Positions 29,200 to 41,293 are shown, numbered from the stretch's first letter. The stretch is 64,000 bases of DNA from Cognatiluteimonas weifangensis (GCF_003416885.1 NZ_QVPD01000003.1:186001-250000); one strand, 5' to 3'. Notes: generated by a model not told the origin, from the letters alone. Numbers and translations are program-made.

Positions 29200-29215
29200 G
29201 TAGGAAATTTCCTAC
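29200..29215. promoter_or_regulatory. 16-bp perfect palindrome ahead of coaC
   Basis: GTAGGAAATTTCCTAC ends 2 bp before the coaC ATG and covers the region where the ribosome site (TAGGAAA) would be. It is the only AT-rich patch in the radC-coaC intergenic region. It looks like an operator or an mRNA hairpin masking the ribosome site; no regulator is identified. Confidence 0.5.
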
Positions 29216-29217
29216 CG

Positions 29218-29799
29218 ATGACCGAGGTATCGACCCTGGCCGGCGCATCGCAGGCCCTGGCGGAGCGGCGGGTGCTGCTGTGCGTCAGCGGCGGCATCGC
29301 CGCCTACAAGGCGGTCGAACTGGTGCGGCGGCTGCGCGAGGCCGGCGCCACGGTGCGGGTGGCGATGACCGACAACGCGCAGCGCTTCGTCGGCGCGCAG
29401 AGTTTCCAGGCGGTCTCGCACCAGCCGGTGCGCACCTCGCTGTGGGACCCCGCCGCCGAGGCGGCGATGGGGCATCTGGAACTGGCGCGCTGGGCGCAGC
29501 AGGTGCTGATCGCGCCGGCCAGCGCCAACCTGCTGGCCAAGCTCGCGCACGGCTTCGCCGACGACCTGGTCAGCACCCTGTGCCTGGCGACCACCGCGCC
29601 GCTGGCAGTGGCGCCGGCGATGAACCATCGCATGTGGCTGCATCCGGCCACGCAAGCCAACCTCGCCACCTTGCGCGCGCGCGGCGTGCAGGTGATCGGC
29701 CCCGACGACGGCCCGCTGGCCGAAGGCGAATCCGGCCCCGGGCGGCTGCGCGAGCCGGCGGCGATCGTCGCCGACCTCGCCGCGGGCGCGGCTGCGTGA
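29218..29799 (+). CDS. coaC: phosphopantothenoylcysteine decarboxylase (separate CoaC)
   Basis: 193 residues of the HFCD flavoprotein family, converting phosphopantothenoylcysteine to phosphopantetheine in CoA synthesis. Motifs: [26 protein letters not shown] with the active-site His, and the PAMNHRMW loop. In most gammaproteobacteria CoaC and CoaB are one ~400-residue protein (Dfp). Here a TGA ends CoaC after its domain and CoaB starts on an overlapping GTG (GTGA) in another frame. Both halves look intact, so I annotate two coupled genes. Confidence 0.85.
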   Translation: MTEVSTLAGASQALAERRVLLCVSGGIAAYKAVELVRRLREAGATVRVAMTDNAQRFVGAQSFQAVSHQPVRTSLWDPAAEAAMGHLELARWAQQVLIAPASANLLAKLAHGFADDLVSTLCLATTAPLAVAPAMNHRMWLHPATQANLATLRARGVQVIGPDDGPLAEGESGPGRLREPAAIVADLAAGAAA

Positions 29800-30464
29800 G
29801 TGCCGCCACCCTGGCGGGCCAACGCCTGCTGATCAGCGCCGGCCCGACCTACGAGGACATCGACCCGGTCCGCTTCATCGGCAACCGCAGCAGCGGCAAG
29901 ATGGGCTTCGCGTTGGCCGCCGCCGCCGCGCGCCGCGGCGCCGAGGTGGTGCTCGTCGCCGGGCCGGTGCACCTGCAAACGCCTGCCGGCGTGCATCGGA
30001 TCGACGTGCGCTCGGCCGCGCAACTGCACGCGGCGGTGCTGGCCGCGCTGCCGGCCGATGCCTATCTCGGCGCCGCCGCGGTTGCCGACTGGACCCCGCG
30101 CACGGTCGCCGCGCACAAGCTGAAGAAGCGCGCCGGGGTCGACACCCTGACCCTGGAGCTGGTGCGCACCGCCGACGTGCTGGCTGCCGTCGCCGCGCAT
30201 CCGCAGCGGCCGCCGCTGGTGCTGGGTTTCGCCGCCGAGACCGACGAGCTGGAGGCCAACGCCCGCGCCAAGCTCCTCGCCAAGCGCCTGGACCTGATCG
30301 CCGCCAACCGCGTCGGCGTCGCCGGCAGCGGCTTCGAGAGCGACGACAACGCGCTTACCGTGTACGGCCGCGACGGCTTCGCCCGGGCCCTCGGGCCGGC
30401 GCCGAAGACGCAGCTGGCCGACGCCCTGCTCGACCTCCTCGCCACCCGCCTGGCCCGCCCATGA
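29796..30464 (+). CDS. coaB: phosphopantothenate-cysteine ligase (separate CoaB)
   Basis: 222 residues. CoaB joins phosphopantothenate and cysteine using CTP. Motifs: [24 protein letters not shown] (nucleotide loop), AAAVADWTP, the catalytic-Lys region AHKLKKRAG and [19 protein letters not shown]. The GTG start overlaps the coaC stop by 4 bp and its own stop overlaps the dut ATG (ATGA), so coaC-coaB-dut are tightly coupled. A single-base indel in an ancestral fused gene could also have produced the split. Confidence 0.83.
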   Translation: MSAATLAGQRLLISAGPTYEDIDPVRFIGNRSSGKMGFALAAAAARRGAEVVLVAGPVHLQTPAGVHRIDVRSAAQLHAAVLAALPADAYLGAAAVADWTPRTVAAHKLKKRAGVDTLTLELVRTADVLAAVAAHPQRPPLVLGFAAETDELEANARAKLLAKRLDLIAANRVGVAGSGFESDDNALTVYGRDGFARALGPAPKTQLADALLDLLATRLARP

Positions 30465-30958
30465 CCGATCCTTGCGCCCCGTCCGACACCCCGCCGCCCG
30501 CCGTGCAGCCGCTGCAAGTCAAGCTGCTGGACCCGCGCTACGGCCGCGACTGGCCGCTGCCCGACTACGCCACCGCCGCCAGCGCCGCGCTGGACCTGCG
30601 CGCGGCGCTGGACGCGCCGCTGGCGCTGGCCCCCGGCGATGCCGCGCTGGTGCCCTCGGGCCTGGCGATCCACCTCGCCGACCCGGGCCTGTGCGCGCTG
30701 GTACTGCCGCGCTCGGGGCTGGGCCACAAGCACGGGATCGTGCTCGGCAACGGCACCGGCCTGATCGATGCCGACTATCAGGGCCCGTTGCTGATCAGCG
30801 TCTGGAACCGCGGCGTCGAAACCTTCACCATCCAGCCCGGGGACCGCATCGCGCAGCTGCTGCTGCTGCCGATCGTGCGTGCGGCGCTGCAGGTGGTGGA
30901 TACTTTCCAGCACAGTGCGCGCGGCGATGGCGGTTTCGGCCATACCGGCGTGCGCTGA
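30461..30958 (+). CDS. dut: dUTP diphosphatase
   Basis: 165 residues, trimeric dUTPase hydrolysing dUTP to dUMP. All five motifs are visible: [36 protein letters not shown] and [10 protein letters not shown]. The ATG overlaps the coaB stop. The coaBC-dut-phosphomannomutase order is conserved in this bacterial group as far as I recall. A Pro-rich N-terminal extension of ~14 residues is slightly longer than in E. coli. Confidence 0.94.
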   Translation: MTDPCAPSDTPPPAVQPLQVKLLDPRYGRDWPLPDYATAASAALDLRAALDAPLALAPGDAALVPSGLAIHLADPGLCALVLPRSGLGHKHGIVLGNGTGLIDADYQGPLLISVWNRGVETFTIQPGDRIAQLLLLPIVRAALQVVDTFQHSARGDGGFGHTGVR

Positions 30959-30972
30959 CGGGGAGCAAGACG

Positions 30973-33294
30973 ATGACCGAGTCCAAACTGCGCCTGCGGC
31001 TGCCCGCCGCACAACTGCGTCGCCTGCTGCCGCTGCTGGCCGCGCTCTGCGTGCTGCTGGCGCTGTGGCTGGCCTGGAGCGGCTGGCAGCAGCTGCGCGA
31101 TGCCCACCGCAGCCAGGCGCTGCAGCAGGCGCGCGACCTCGCGGTGCAGGGCACCGCGCATGCGTTGCAGCAGCAGCTCGACCGTCTCGGCGACCGCCTC
31201 GGCGCCTCGGCGTTGCAGGCGACCCTGGCGACCGGCGACGTCGCCGGCGCCGCGGCGCAGCTGAAAGCCGGCTGGCCGCGCGTGGAGCAGGTCGAGATCC
31301 TGCCGCCGGACCTGGACGCCGCCTACACCGGCCTGCCGCAGACCGGCTTCGGTCGGCTGGCGGCCGCCGAGGCGGCGCTGGAAGCCAATGCGCCGGTGGC
31401 GCGCATCGTCAAGGACGACGGAGTGCGGCTGGTGCTGGCCGCGCCGGCGCGCGCCGGCGACCGCGTCGCGGGCGTCGCCTACGTGCGACTGCCATTGGCG
31501 CTGGCGACGCAGCCGCTGCAGGGCGCCGCGGTTGCCGACGACAGCTACCTGGCGCTGCGCCAGGGCAACTACACCGTGCTCGAGCGCGGCGACCCGGCGC
31601 TGGCCACCAGTGCCGAGGCGCTGGCGGCCAAGGTCCCGGGCACCGCCCTGCGCGTGGCCGCGGCCCTGCCGGACGAAACCGTCGGGGCGTTCGGCCTCGG
31701 CGCGATCGCGTCGCTGGTCGTCGCCCTGGTGCTGCTGGGACTGGCGCTGGCGGCGTGGCTGGCGCTGCGCCGCGGCGTGGGCGCGGGTCCCGTCGTTGCC
31801 GCGGATTCCGCGTCCGCCGAGCCGACGCTGGCACAGGCGCTGCAGCAGGCGCCGGCGCCCGCACCAGCGGCGCCGGTGGCCGTCGCGGCCGCCGACGCCG
31901 CCAAGCCGGGACCGGTACGGATCGAGCGCGACATCTTCCGCGCCTACGACATCCGCGGCATCGTCGGCAAAACGCTGGACATCGGCGTGGCCGAACTGAT
32001 CGGCCATGCCGTGGGCACGCTGATGTTCGAGCAGGGCCTGAACGACATCGTGGTCGGCCGCGACGGCCGCCTGTCCGGCCCGGACCTGGTCGCCGGCCTC
32101 GTCGAAGGCCTGCGCAAGGCCGGCCGCAACGTCATCGACATCGGCATGGTGCCGACCCCGGTGGTGTACTTCGCCGGCTTCCAGTTGCGCACCGGCTGCG
32201 GCATCGCCGTCACCGGCAGCCACAACCCGCCCGACTACAACGGCTTCAAGATCGTGGTCGGCGGCACCACGCTGTCGGGCGACGCCATCGTCGACCTGTA
32301 CGCGCGCATCGCCGAGGACCGCCTGCATACCGCCGACGCCCCCGGCACCCTCGCCCAGCGCGAGATCGGCGACGACTACGTCGCGCGGATCGCCGCCGAC
32401 GTGCAGATCGACCGCCGGCTCAAGGTCGTGGTCGATGCCGGCAACGGCGTCGCCGGCGGGCTCGGCCCGCGCGTGCTGGAGGCGATCGGCGCCGAGGTCA
32501 CACCGCTGTACTGCGAGATCGACGGCAACTTCCCCAACCACCATCCCGACCCGAGCGAGCCGCACAACCTCGCCGACCTGATCCGGATGGTCGAGCGCCT
32601 GGATGCGGACCTGGGCATCGCCTTCGACGGCGACGGCGACCGCCTCGGTGTGGTCACCCGCGACGGCGCGATCATCTACCCCGACCGCGTGCTGATGCTG
32701 TTCGCGGCCGACGTGCTGGAGCGCAATCCCGGCGCGGTGATCGTGTACGACGTCAAGTGCACCGGGCGCCTGCCCGGGCACATCCTGCGCCACGGCGGCA
32801 GCCCGCTGATGTGGAAGACCGGACACTCGCTGATGAAGGCGAAGATGCGCGAGGTCGAGGCCGAGCTGGCCGGCGAGATGAGCGGCCACTTCTTCTTCGC
32901 CGAGCGCTGGTACGGTTTCGACGACGGCATCTACGCCGCCGCGCGGCTGCTGGAGATCCTCGCCGCGCATCCGCAGGCGCCGAGCGAGCAGCTCAATGCG
33001 TTGCCCAACGGCGTGTCCACGCCCGAACTCAAGGTCGACGCGCCCGACGGCGATCCGCACGCTTTCGTCGAGCGGTTCCGCCACGCGGCCCGGTTCGAGG
33101 GTGCGCGCAGTTCCACCATCGACGGCCTGCGCGTGGACTGGCCCGACGGCTGGGGCCTGGTGCGCGCGTCCAACACCACGCCGGTGCTGGTGCTGCGCTT
33201 CGACGCCGATACGCAGGCCGCGCTGGAGCGGATCCAGGCGACGTTCCGCGAGCAACTGCTCGCGCTCAAGCCGGACCTGGCGCTGCCGTTCTAG
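30973..33294 (+). CDS. membrane-anchored phosphomannomutase/phosphoglucomutase
   Basis: 773 residues. The C-terminal ~455 residues are an AlgC/XanA-type alpha-D-phosphohexomutase: FRAYDIRGIVG, catalytic phosphoserine loop TGSHNPPDYNG (Ser416), metal loop DGDGDRLG and phosphate-binding RASNTTPVL. The first ~300 residues add a TM helix (~18-36), a ~200-residue extracytoplasmic region and a second TM helix (~245-270), then an Ala/Pro linker. So the mutase is tethered to the inner membrane, probably near exopolysaccharide/LPS sugar-nucleotide synthesis. A GGGAGCAAG ribosome site precedes the ATG at 30973, 14 bp after dut. Confidence 0.9.
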   Translation: MTESKLRLRLPAAQLRRLLPLLAALCVLLALWLAWSGWQQLRDAHRSQALQQARDLAVQGTAHALQQQLDRLGDRLGASALQATLATGDVAGAAAQLKAGWPRVEQVEILPPDLDAAYTGLPQTGFGRLAAAEAALEANAPVARIVKDDGVRLVLAAPARAGDRVAGVAYVRLPLALATQPLQGAAVADDSYLALRQGNYTVLERGDPALATSAEALAAKVPGTALRVAAALPDETVGAFGLGAIASLVVALVLLGLALAAWLALRRGVGAGPVVAADSASAEPTLAQALQQAPAPAPAAPVAVAAADAAKPGPVRIERDIFRAYDIRGIVGKTLDIGVAELIGHAVGTLMFEQGLNDIVVGRDGRLSGPDLVAGLVEGLRKAGRNVIDIGMVPTPVVYFAGFQLRTGCGIAVTGSHNPPDYNGFKIVVGGTTLSGDAIVDLYARIAEDRLHTADAPGTLAQREIGDDYVARIAADVQIDRRLKVVVDAGNGVAGGLGPRVLEAIGAEVTPLYCEIDGNFPNHHPDPSEPHNLADLIRMVERLDADLGIAFDGDGDRLGVVTRDGAIIYPDRVLMLFAADVLERNPGAVIVYDVKCTGRLPGHILRHGGSPLMWKTGHSLMKAKMREVEAELAGEMSGHFFFAERWYGFDDGIYAAARLLEILAAHPQAPSEQLNALPNGVSTPELKVDAPDGDPHAFVERFRHAARFEGARSSTIDGLRVDWPDGWGLVRASNTTPVLVLRFDADTQAALERIQATFREQLLALKPDLALPF

Positions 33295-33411
33295 GCGAGA
33301 CCGAGTCGCCGCTCTCCCCCAGCGCAAGCCGGGGCGAGCGGCGGCGCCGACGAATCCCGACGACTATCCGGCTTTTTCCGGGGCCGATGCGGGCAAGGAC
33401 GCGCGCGGCGC

Positions 33412-33651
33412 TCAGCCGCCGGTTTGCGCGTCGATCTGCGCCCGCTGCTGCCTGGCCGCGTCCAGCACCTGCGGCTCGACCGCCTTGGCGCGGTCGAGCG
33501 GCCGCTGGATCGCATCGCGCAGTTGCGTCGCCCGTGGCGGGGTGGCCTGCGGTTCCGGCGGCCGGTCGGTCGGCGGCGGCTCGGGCCGGCTGCAGGCGGC
33601 GGCGCCCAGCAGCAGCGTGGATAACGCGAACGCACGGGCGATGACGGTCAT
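33412..33651 (-). CDS. small Pro-rich lipoprotein
   Basis: 79 residues: signal MTVIARAFALSTLLLGAAAC with lipobox GAAC-type Cys20, followed by a Pro-rich stretch and a charged helix (RDAIQRPLDRAKAVEPQVLDAARQQRAQID). Family not recognised. It is on the strand opposite the SDR gene that follows; the 33295-33411 gap upstream of its stop has a GC-rich hairpin-prone stretch but no gene. Confidence 0.65.
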   Translation of the reverse strand: MTVIARAFALSTLLLGAAACSRPEPPPTDRPPEPQATPPRATQLRDAIQRPLDRAKAVEPQVLDAARQQRAQIDAQTGG

Positions 33652-33744
33652 GGCGGCGCGCTCCGGATAGCCGGGTGAGGACCCAAGCCACGCAGGCTAT
33701 GCTACGCCGACGCGGCGGCCGCCGCCGACGACGGGACGAGGCCG

Positions 33745-34521
33745 ATGGACAGCAACCGCTGGCGTCTGGACGGACAACTGGCCCTGGTCACCGGCGGCAG
33801 CGCCGGCATCGGCCATGCGATCGCGCGCGAGCTGCTCGGCTTCGGCGCGCAGGTGCTGATCGTCGCCCGCGACCCGGCCGCGCTGGAGCACGCGCGCGCG
33901 GACCTGGCCGACGAGTTCGGCCACGACCAGGTGCACGCGCTGGCCGCCGATGTCGCCGACGAGGAGCAGCGGCGCGAGATCCTGGACTGGGTCGAGGACC
34001 GCGGCGAGGGCCTGGACATCCTGGTCAACAACGCCGGCGGCAACCTCACCCGCGCCACCAGCGACTACACCGAGGACGAGTGGCGGCAGATTTTCGAACT
34101 CAACCTGTTCAGTGCCTTCGAACTGGCGCGCTACGCCTACCCGCTGCTCACCCGGCACGCGACCTCCAGCATCGTCAACGTCGGCAGCGTGTCCGGGCTG
34201 ACCCACGTGCGCAGCGGCGCGCCCTACGGCATGGCCAAGGCCGCGCTGCACCAGATGACCCGCAACCTGGCGGTGGAATGGGCCGAGGACGGCGTCCGCG
34301 TCAACGCGGTCGCGCCGTGGTACATCCGCACCCGCCGCACCTCGGCCAAGCTGGCCGATCCGGACTACCTGGACGAGGTCCTGCTGCGCACGCCGATGGG
34401 CCGCGTCGGCGAGCCGGAAGAGGTCGCCGCGGCGGTCGCGTTCCTGTGCCTGCCGGCGGCCAGCTACGTCACCGGGGAATGCATCGCGGTGGACGGCGGC
34501 TTCCTGCGCTACGGGTTCTAG
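33745..34521 (+). CDS. tropinone-reductase-like SDR oxidoreductase
   Basis: 258 residues. Classical [15 protein letters not shown] cofactor motif, NNAGGN, Ser in NVGSVSGL and Tyr/Lys in YGMAKAA. The typical FabG-like ending ([25 protein letters not shown]) is present. Sequence style resembles plant tropinone reductase-like SDRs that are common in this group; the substrate is unknown. Confidence 0.85.
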   Translation: MDSNRWRLDGQLALVTGGSAGIGHAIARELLGFGAQVLIVARDPAALEHARADLADEFGHDQVHALAADVADEEQRREILDWVEDRGEGLDILVNNAGGNLTRATSDYTEDEWRQIFELNLFSAFELARYAYPLLTRHATSSIVNVGSVSGLTHVRSGAPYGMAKAALHQMTRNLAVEWAEDGVRVNAVAPWYIRTRRTSAKLADPDYLDEVLLRTPMGRVGEPEEVAAAVAFLCLPAASYVTGECIAVDGGFLRYGF

Positions 34522-34555
34522 CGTCACCGGCGTCCAGGGCACCGCGGGGCACGCG

Positions 34556-35179
34556 TCAGGGGCAGGCGCTGTTGGCCAGCGTCGCGGCCAGTTGTTCGTA
34601 TTCGAGCCGGCGCGCGTCGCCGGCGCCGGCGCCGGCGAACTTCCAGCGGAATTCGGCTTCGTCCACGCGCCGCTGCCAGGCCTGGCACAAGGCCTCGGCG
34701 GCCACCGGCTGGCATGCGTCGACCACGGTCTGGCAGGCGCGCGCGGCGCCTTGGGGGGAGACGCCGTCCAGTCCCACGACCTGCAGCGGGGCGCAGCGTT
34801 CCTGCGGCGTTGCCTCCTCGGTGAGGTACTGCTGCTGGTCCCAGGTGCTGCACTGGAACAGCGGCGGCGGCGGTTGGCGTGCGGCGGCCGGCACCGGCGG
34901 CGGCAGCGCGGCGGCGATCGCCGCGTCGGCCTGCGCCCGCTCCTCGGCCACGACCGCAGGCATGCGCACGTCGCGCGGCTGGTAGCTCGGCAGCGGCGGC
35001 GGCACGTCGATGACCTGCTTGCGTTGCCGCGTGCCCGGGGGACAGGCGACGTCGTTCTGCACGGTGACCTGGCCGCTGGCGTCGGTGCAACGGTAGATCA
35101 CCACCTGCCGTTGCTGCGCCGTCACCGCGGCGGAGGGCAGCGCGCAACACAGCGCCGCGGCCAGCCAGGCGCGCCGCAT
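34556..35179 (-). CDS. DUF4124-domain exported protein (second of tandem pair)
   Basis: 207 residues with a signal peptide (RRAWLAAALCCALPSAAVTA) and an N-terminal DUF4124 domain (IYRCTDASGQVTVQNDVACPPG). After a Pro-rich linker comes a Cys-containing C-terminal part (FQCSTWDQQQYLTEE ... ACQTVVDACQPVAAEALC). The start overlaps the stop of the upstream paralogue by 1 bp. Function unknown, probably periplasmic. Confidence 0.75.
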   Translation of the reverse strand: MRRAWLAAALCCALPSAAVTAQQRQVVIYRCTDASGQVTVQNDVACPPGTRQRKQVIDVPPPLPSYQPRDVRMPAVVAEERAQADAAIAAALPPPVPAAARQPPPPLFQCSTWDQQQYLTEEATPQERCAPLQVVGLDGVSPQGAARACQTVVDACQPVAAEALCQAWQRRVDEAEFRWKFAGAGAGDARRLEYEQLAATLANSACP

Positions 35180-35874
35180 CAGCGGGCTCCGCAGTCGCTG
35201 TCGAGGCGGGCGTTGATGCCGCGCTCCTCGACCCGCAGCAGGTCGCGCTCGGACGGCTGCGCATTGAAGAACCGGCGCCGAATCTCGTCGCGGCGGTCGC
35301 GCAGGCGGGCGCAGACTTCCGGCTGCGGAAGCGCATGGCAGGCGTCGCGGATCCAGGTGCCGGCGAGGGCCGGATACCACGGGTGGCCGGAATGCGCCGG
35401 CCGCGTCAGCACGCTGCCGCCGGCGTGCAGGCTGACGTTGCCGCCGGTGATGGCGAGGTCGGCACCGGCGTGCGCGTGGTGGTGCGGCGCGCGCGCCACC
35501 GGGTAGCCCAGCGTCCACAGCGGTACCCAGCGCGGGCGGCCCTCGGCGCTGTCGTTGGTGTAGCGCTCGCCGTCGGGGGTGATGCATTCGTACAGCGGCT
35601 GTGGCGCGCGCAGCACCAGGATCGGCGCCGGTGCGGCGGCGGCGGGCGGCGGGGGCGGCGTGGTGGCGATCGGTGCGGCGGCCGGCACGGCGTCGCGGGG
35701 GCGGACCATCGCCCGGGTTTCCTGGCGCTCGCCCGGCGCGCACGGCGTGTCGCGCAGGGTCAGGTGGCCACGGGCATCGGTGCAGCGGTAGATCGTGACC
35801 TCGCCCGCCGTCAGCGACGGCAGCGCCAGCAGCCACGGCAGGGCGAACACGAACCGGAGCGGGATGCCACGCAT
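35179..35874 (-). CDS. DUF4124-domain exported protein (first of tandem pair)
   Basis: 231 residues. Signal peptide (LRFVFALPWLLALPSLTAG), DUF4124 (IYRCTDARGHLTLRDTPCAPGE), Pro/Ala linker, then a C-terminal domain with YECITPDGERYTNDSAEGRPRW (a second DUF4124-like strand pattern) and an HHHAHAG stretch. Both genes share the same layout and 1-bp overlap, suggesting an old tandem duplication. Function unknown. Confidence 0.75.
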   Translation of the reverse strand: MRGIPLRFVFALPWLLALPSLTAGEVTIYRCTDARGHLTLRDTPCAPGERQETRAMVRPRDAVPAAAPIATTPPPPPAAAAPAPILVLRAPQPLYECITPDGERYTNDSAEGRPRWVPLWTLGYPVARAPHHHAHAGADLAITGGNVSLHAGGSVLTRPAHSGHPWYPALAGTWIRDACHALPQPEVCARLRDRRDEIRRRFFNAQPSERDLLRVEERGINARLDSDCGAR

Positions 35875-35947
35875 GCGCGCATCTTGCGCTGCCCCCGCAG
35901 CCGCGCCAAGCCGGCACCCGGGAGCGAGGTTTGCGCGGATTCAGCCC

Positions 35948-36511
35948 TCAACCGCGCAGGGTGGCGCCGCTGCGCGCGTCGCGGATGGTGCTGGGGCGGG
36001 TGCGCTCGCCGGTTTCGCCGGCAACGACGCCGTCGAGTGCGGCGCGCAGCGCCGGATCCAGCTCGGCCAGGCGCCGGGGCGGCGGCGCGCCGGCCGGATT
36101 GGCGCTGGTGGACACCAGCGGCGCGCCGAAGGCGGTGCACAGCGCGACCACGTCCGGGTGCGCGCTGACCCGCACCGCGACGCCGGCGTGGGCGCCGGTG
36201 ATCCAGCGCGGCACCCGCGCCGTCGCCGGCACGATCCATGTGTGCGGGCCGGGCCAGCTGGCGTGCACCGCGGCGCGGCGCTCGGGCGGCAATGCGTCCC
36301 AGTCGAGCAGGCCGTCGAACTGCCCGGCCGCGGCCGCGATCAGGATCAGGCCCTTGTCGACCGCGCGCTGCTTGAGTGCCAGCAGGCGCCGCACCGCAGC
36401 CTCGTCGAACGGGTCGCAGCCCAGGCCCCAGACGGCCTCGGTCGGATAGGCGAGAACCCCGCCGCGGCGCAGCAGGGCGGCGGCGGCGAGGGGCGTGAGT
36501 TCAGTCGACAT
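35948..36511 (-). CDS. tsaC: threonylcarbamoyl-AMP synthase (TsaC/YrdC)
   Basis: 187 residues, the TsaC short form. Motifs: GGVLAYPTEAVWGLGCDP, LLALKQRAVDKGLILIA (substrate K-x-R site), WPGPHTWIVPA and STSANPAG. The enzyme makes threonylcarbamoyl-AMP for t6A37 tRNA modification. The ATG at 36511 matches the family start. It sits upstream of dprA/smg/topA in the same direction, as in many gammaproteobacteria, though here topA and smg intervene. Confidence 0.92.
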   Translation of the reverse strand: MSTELTPLAAAALLRRGGVLAYPTEAVWGLGCDPFDEAAVRRLLALKQRAVDKGLILIAAAAGQFDGLLDWDALPPERRAAVHASWPGPHTWIVPATARVPRWITGAHAGVAVRVSAHPDVVALCTAFGAPLVSTSANPAGAPPPRRLAELDPALRAALDGVVAGETGERTRPSTIRDARSGATLRG

Positions 36512-36670
36512 GGCCGCCAGCTTAACGCCGTCGCACCGGTTGCAGGCGTGGTCCGGTGGTGGGCGTGGTGCGGATGTCCGCACGCCGCGGTGGCCGGATG
36601 CGCAGTCATCGGGTCGCGCCACGTGCAACGGCGGCGTGGGTGCGGGCATGCCCGCCACCGGCGCGCCGCC

Positions 36671-39259
<2,589 letters not shown>

Positions 39260-39427
39260 GCGGCGGGGTCTCGTTCGGGGGTGTGCCGCGCCGCGGGGCG
39301 GCGGCGACACAAGGCGACGCCCGGGGCCGGCGGCCTCGGGCGTCGGGGGATTTGCTTAATACAGTGGAATCACGTCGCGGCCACGGCTGTCAAGCCGGGA
39401 GGGCCGGACGCGGGGTCCGGCGCGGGG

Positions 39428-39934
39428 CTAATGCACCGGTTCCGGCTCGTCCAGGAACATCTGTGTTTCCATCCAGGCGTAGGCGGCCTCGCTGCCGGGC
39501 TGGTTGAACAGCACCATCAGCACGACCCACTTCAGGTCGTCCAGATCCAGCTCGTCCTGGTCCAGGGCCATGGCCCGGTCCAGCACCAGCTCGCGCTGGT
39601 CGGCGTCGAGCACGCCGTGCTGTTCCAGGAACAGCAGGAAGCCGCGGCAGTCGACATCGAGCTTGTCCAGCTCGGGGCCGAAATAGACGCGGATCGGGCC
39701 GTCGGCGCGCGCGGCGCCGGCGTCCGGGCGCTGCGCGGCCAGGGCATCGAGCCAGTCGAACGCCTTGTGGATCTCGGCCGGGCTGAAGCCGGCCTGGGTC
39801 AGCTCGTCGAGCAGCGGGCTGTTGGCCAGCTGGTCCCGGCCGGGGAGCGGACGCTCGCCCGGTGGCGGGGCGGCGTCTTCGGTGAAGTAGTGCTCGAACA
39901 GGTACAGCAGGACGTCCAGGATGCTCTCTTTCAT
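39428..39934 (-). CDS. smg: Smg family protein (DUF494)
   Basis: 168 residues beginning [17 protein letters not shown], the hallmark of Smg, and ending with [27 protein letters not shown]. The protein is helical and lies beside dprA in many beta- and gammaproteobacteria. Its function is unknown. A 203-bp gap with two GC-rich hairpins separates it from dprA; 168 bp downstream lie before topA. Confidence 0.9.
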   Translation of the reverse strand: MKESILDVLLYLFEHYFTEDAAPPPGERPLPGRDQLANSPLLDELTQAGFSPAEIHKAFDWLDALAAQRPDAGAARADGPIRVYFGPELDKLDVDCRGFLLFLEQHGVLDADQRELVLDRAMALDQDELDLDDLKWVVLMVLFNQPGSEAAYAWMETQMFLDEPEPVH

Positions 39935-40039
39935 TTCCCTCGGCCTGCGCCGCGAGCGGCGCGTCGATCAGGAGTACCGGCGGCGCGCCTGGGCGCGTGC
40001 CGGTGTGTCGCCGTCGGGCGTCCTGCCCGCCGGCGTCGT

Positions 40040-40088
40040 GGCACCCTGCCGCGGCGGGGTGCCGCCGCCATCGGTCCGGCGATGGCGG
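40040..40088. terminator. two adjacent hairpins between dprA and smg
   Basis: GGCACCC/GGGTGCC (40040-40046 with 40057-40063) and CCGCCATCG/CGATGGCGG (40065-40073 with 40080-40088) are perfect stems in the 203-bp dprA-smg gap. There is no T-run on either strand; they may end dprA transcription or stabilise mRNA. Confidence 0.35.
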
Positions 40089-40137
40089 TGGCGACGCGTC
40101 CTGCGTCGCGGCGCGGGAACCCCCCGGGAGCGGCTCC

Positions 40138-41268
40138 TCAGCCCTTGCGGGAATAGCGGCCGTGTTCCACCACCACGCGGCCTTCCAGCTCCATGTGCAG
40201 CAGCATGGAGGACAGCTCCGCGGCCGTCAATCCGGTGCGTGAGACGAGCCGATCCATACCTGTGGGGTCGTGCCCGAGGGCCTGCCACAAGCGCTGGGAG
40301 TCGGGGTCCTCGCGGAGCACGCCGGGGACGGACCCGGCGGTGGTCGTGGCTGGCGATGTGGGGGTCGCCAGGCGGCTGCGCAAGGCGTCGGCCAGGGCCG
40401 CGGCCACCGGGGCGATCGCGGCCACGACCTCCTGCGCCGATTCGACCAGGCCGGCGCCGTCGCGGATCAGGCGGTGGCAGCCGCGGGCCAGCGGGTTGTG
40501 GATCGAGCCCGGGACCGCGAACACCTCGCGTCCGGCATCGGCCGCCAGGCGCGCGGTGATCAGGGCCCCGGAGCGCTGCGCGGCCTCGATCACCAGGGTG
40601 CCCAGCGCCAGCCCGGCGAGGATTCGGTTGCGGCTGGGGAAATGCTCGGGGCGTGCGCGGGTCCCGGGCGCGTGCTCGCTGACCACGGCGCCGGCGGCGG
40701 CGATGCGCGCGTGCAGGCCGGCGTTGGCGCGTGGGTAGGGCACGTCCGGGCCGGTGCCGAGCACAGCCACGGTCAGGCCGCCGGCGGCCAGGGCGCCTTC
40801 GTGCGCGGCGGTGTCGATCCCGGTGGCCAGGCCGCTGGTCACCGCCAGGCCGGCCGCGGCCAGCGCGCGGGCGAAGTCGCCGGCGTTGTCGCGGCCGCCG
40901 GCGCTGGGCGAGCGGCTGCCGACCACCGCCACCGCCGGATGCCACAGCACTGCCGGGTCGCCGGCGACGAACAGCGCCAGCGGCGGGCTGGCGGTGCGCC
41001 GCAGCAGCGCCGGGTAGTCGGGGTCGTGCCAGCCGACGAGGTGGCGCCGCGGCGCCTGCAGCCAGGCCCGGCTGCGCGCCAGCGCGGCGCCGTCGGGGTG
41101 CCGCAGCGCCCGCCGCTGGTCGGCGTCCAGGCCCTGCCGGCGCCACGCCCGCGGGCCGGCGGCCAGGGCCGCCGCGGGCGTGGCGTGGGCGTCGAGCAGG
41201 GCGCGACGCGGCGCCACTGCGCCGCCGGCGGCATGCAGGAGCAGCAGGGCGTCGGTGTCCTCGAGCAT
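40138..41268 (-). CDS. dprA: DNA-processing protein DprA
   Basis: 376 residues. The extended Rossmann fold holds GSRSPSAGGRDNAGDFARAL, SGLATGIDTAAHEGAL and FPSRNRILAGLALGTLVIEAAQRSG; a C-terminal winged helix follows (LSSMLLHMELEGRV). DprA loads RecA on incoming single strands during natural transformation. Together with comM it suggests competence potential. The LysM gene is upstream on the same strand behind a hairpin. Confidence 0.93.
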   Translation of the reverse strand: MLEDTDALLLLHAAGGAVAPRRALLDAHATPAAALAAGPRAWRRQGLDADQRRALRHPDGAALARSRAWLQAPRRHLVGWHDPDYPALLRRTASPPLALFVAGDPAVLWHPAVAVVGSRSPSAGGRDNAGDFARALAAAGLAVTSGLATGIDTAAHEGALAAGGLTVAVLGTGPDVPYPRANAGLHARIAAAGAVVSEHAPGTRARPEHFPSRNRILAGLALGTLVIEAAQRSGALITARLAADAGREVFAVPGSIHNPLARGCHRLIRDGAGLVESAQEVVAAIAPVAAALADALRSRLATPTSPATTTAGSVPGVLREDPDSQRLWQALGHDPTGMDRLVSRTGLTAAELSSMLLHMELEGRVVVEHGRYSRKG

Positions 41269-41293
41269 GCCCGCAGGCTAGGCCGGAAACGGC

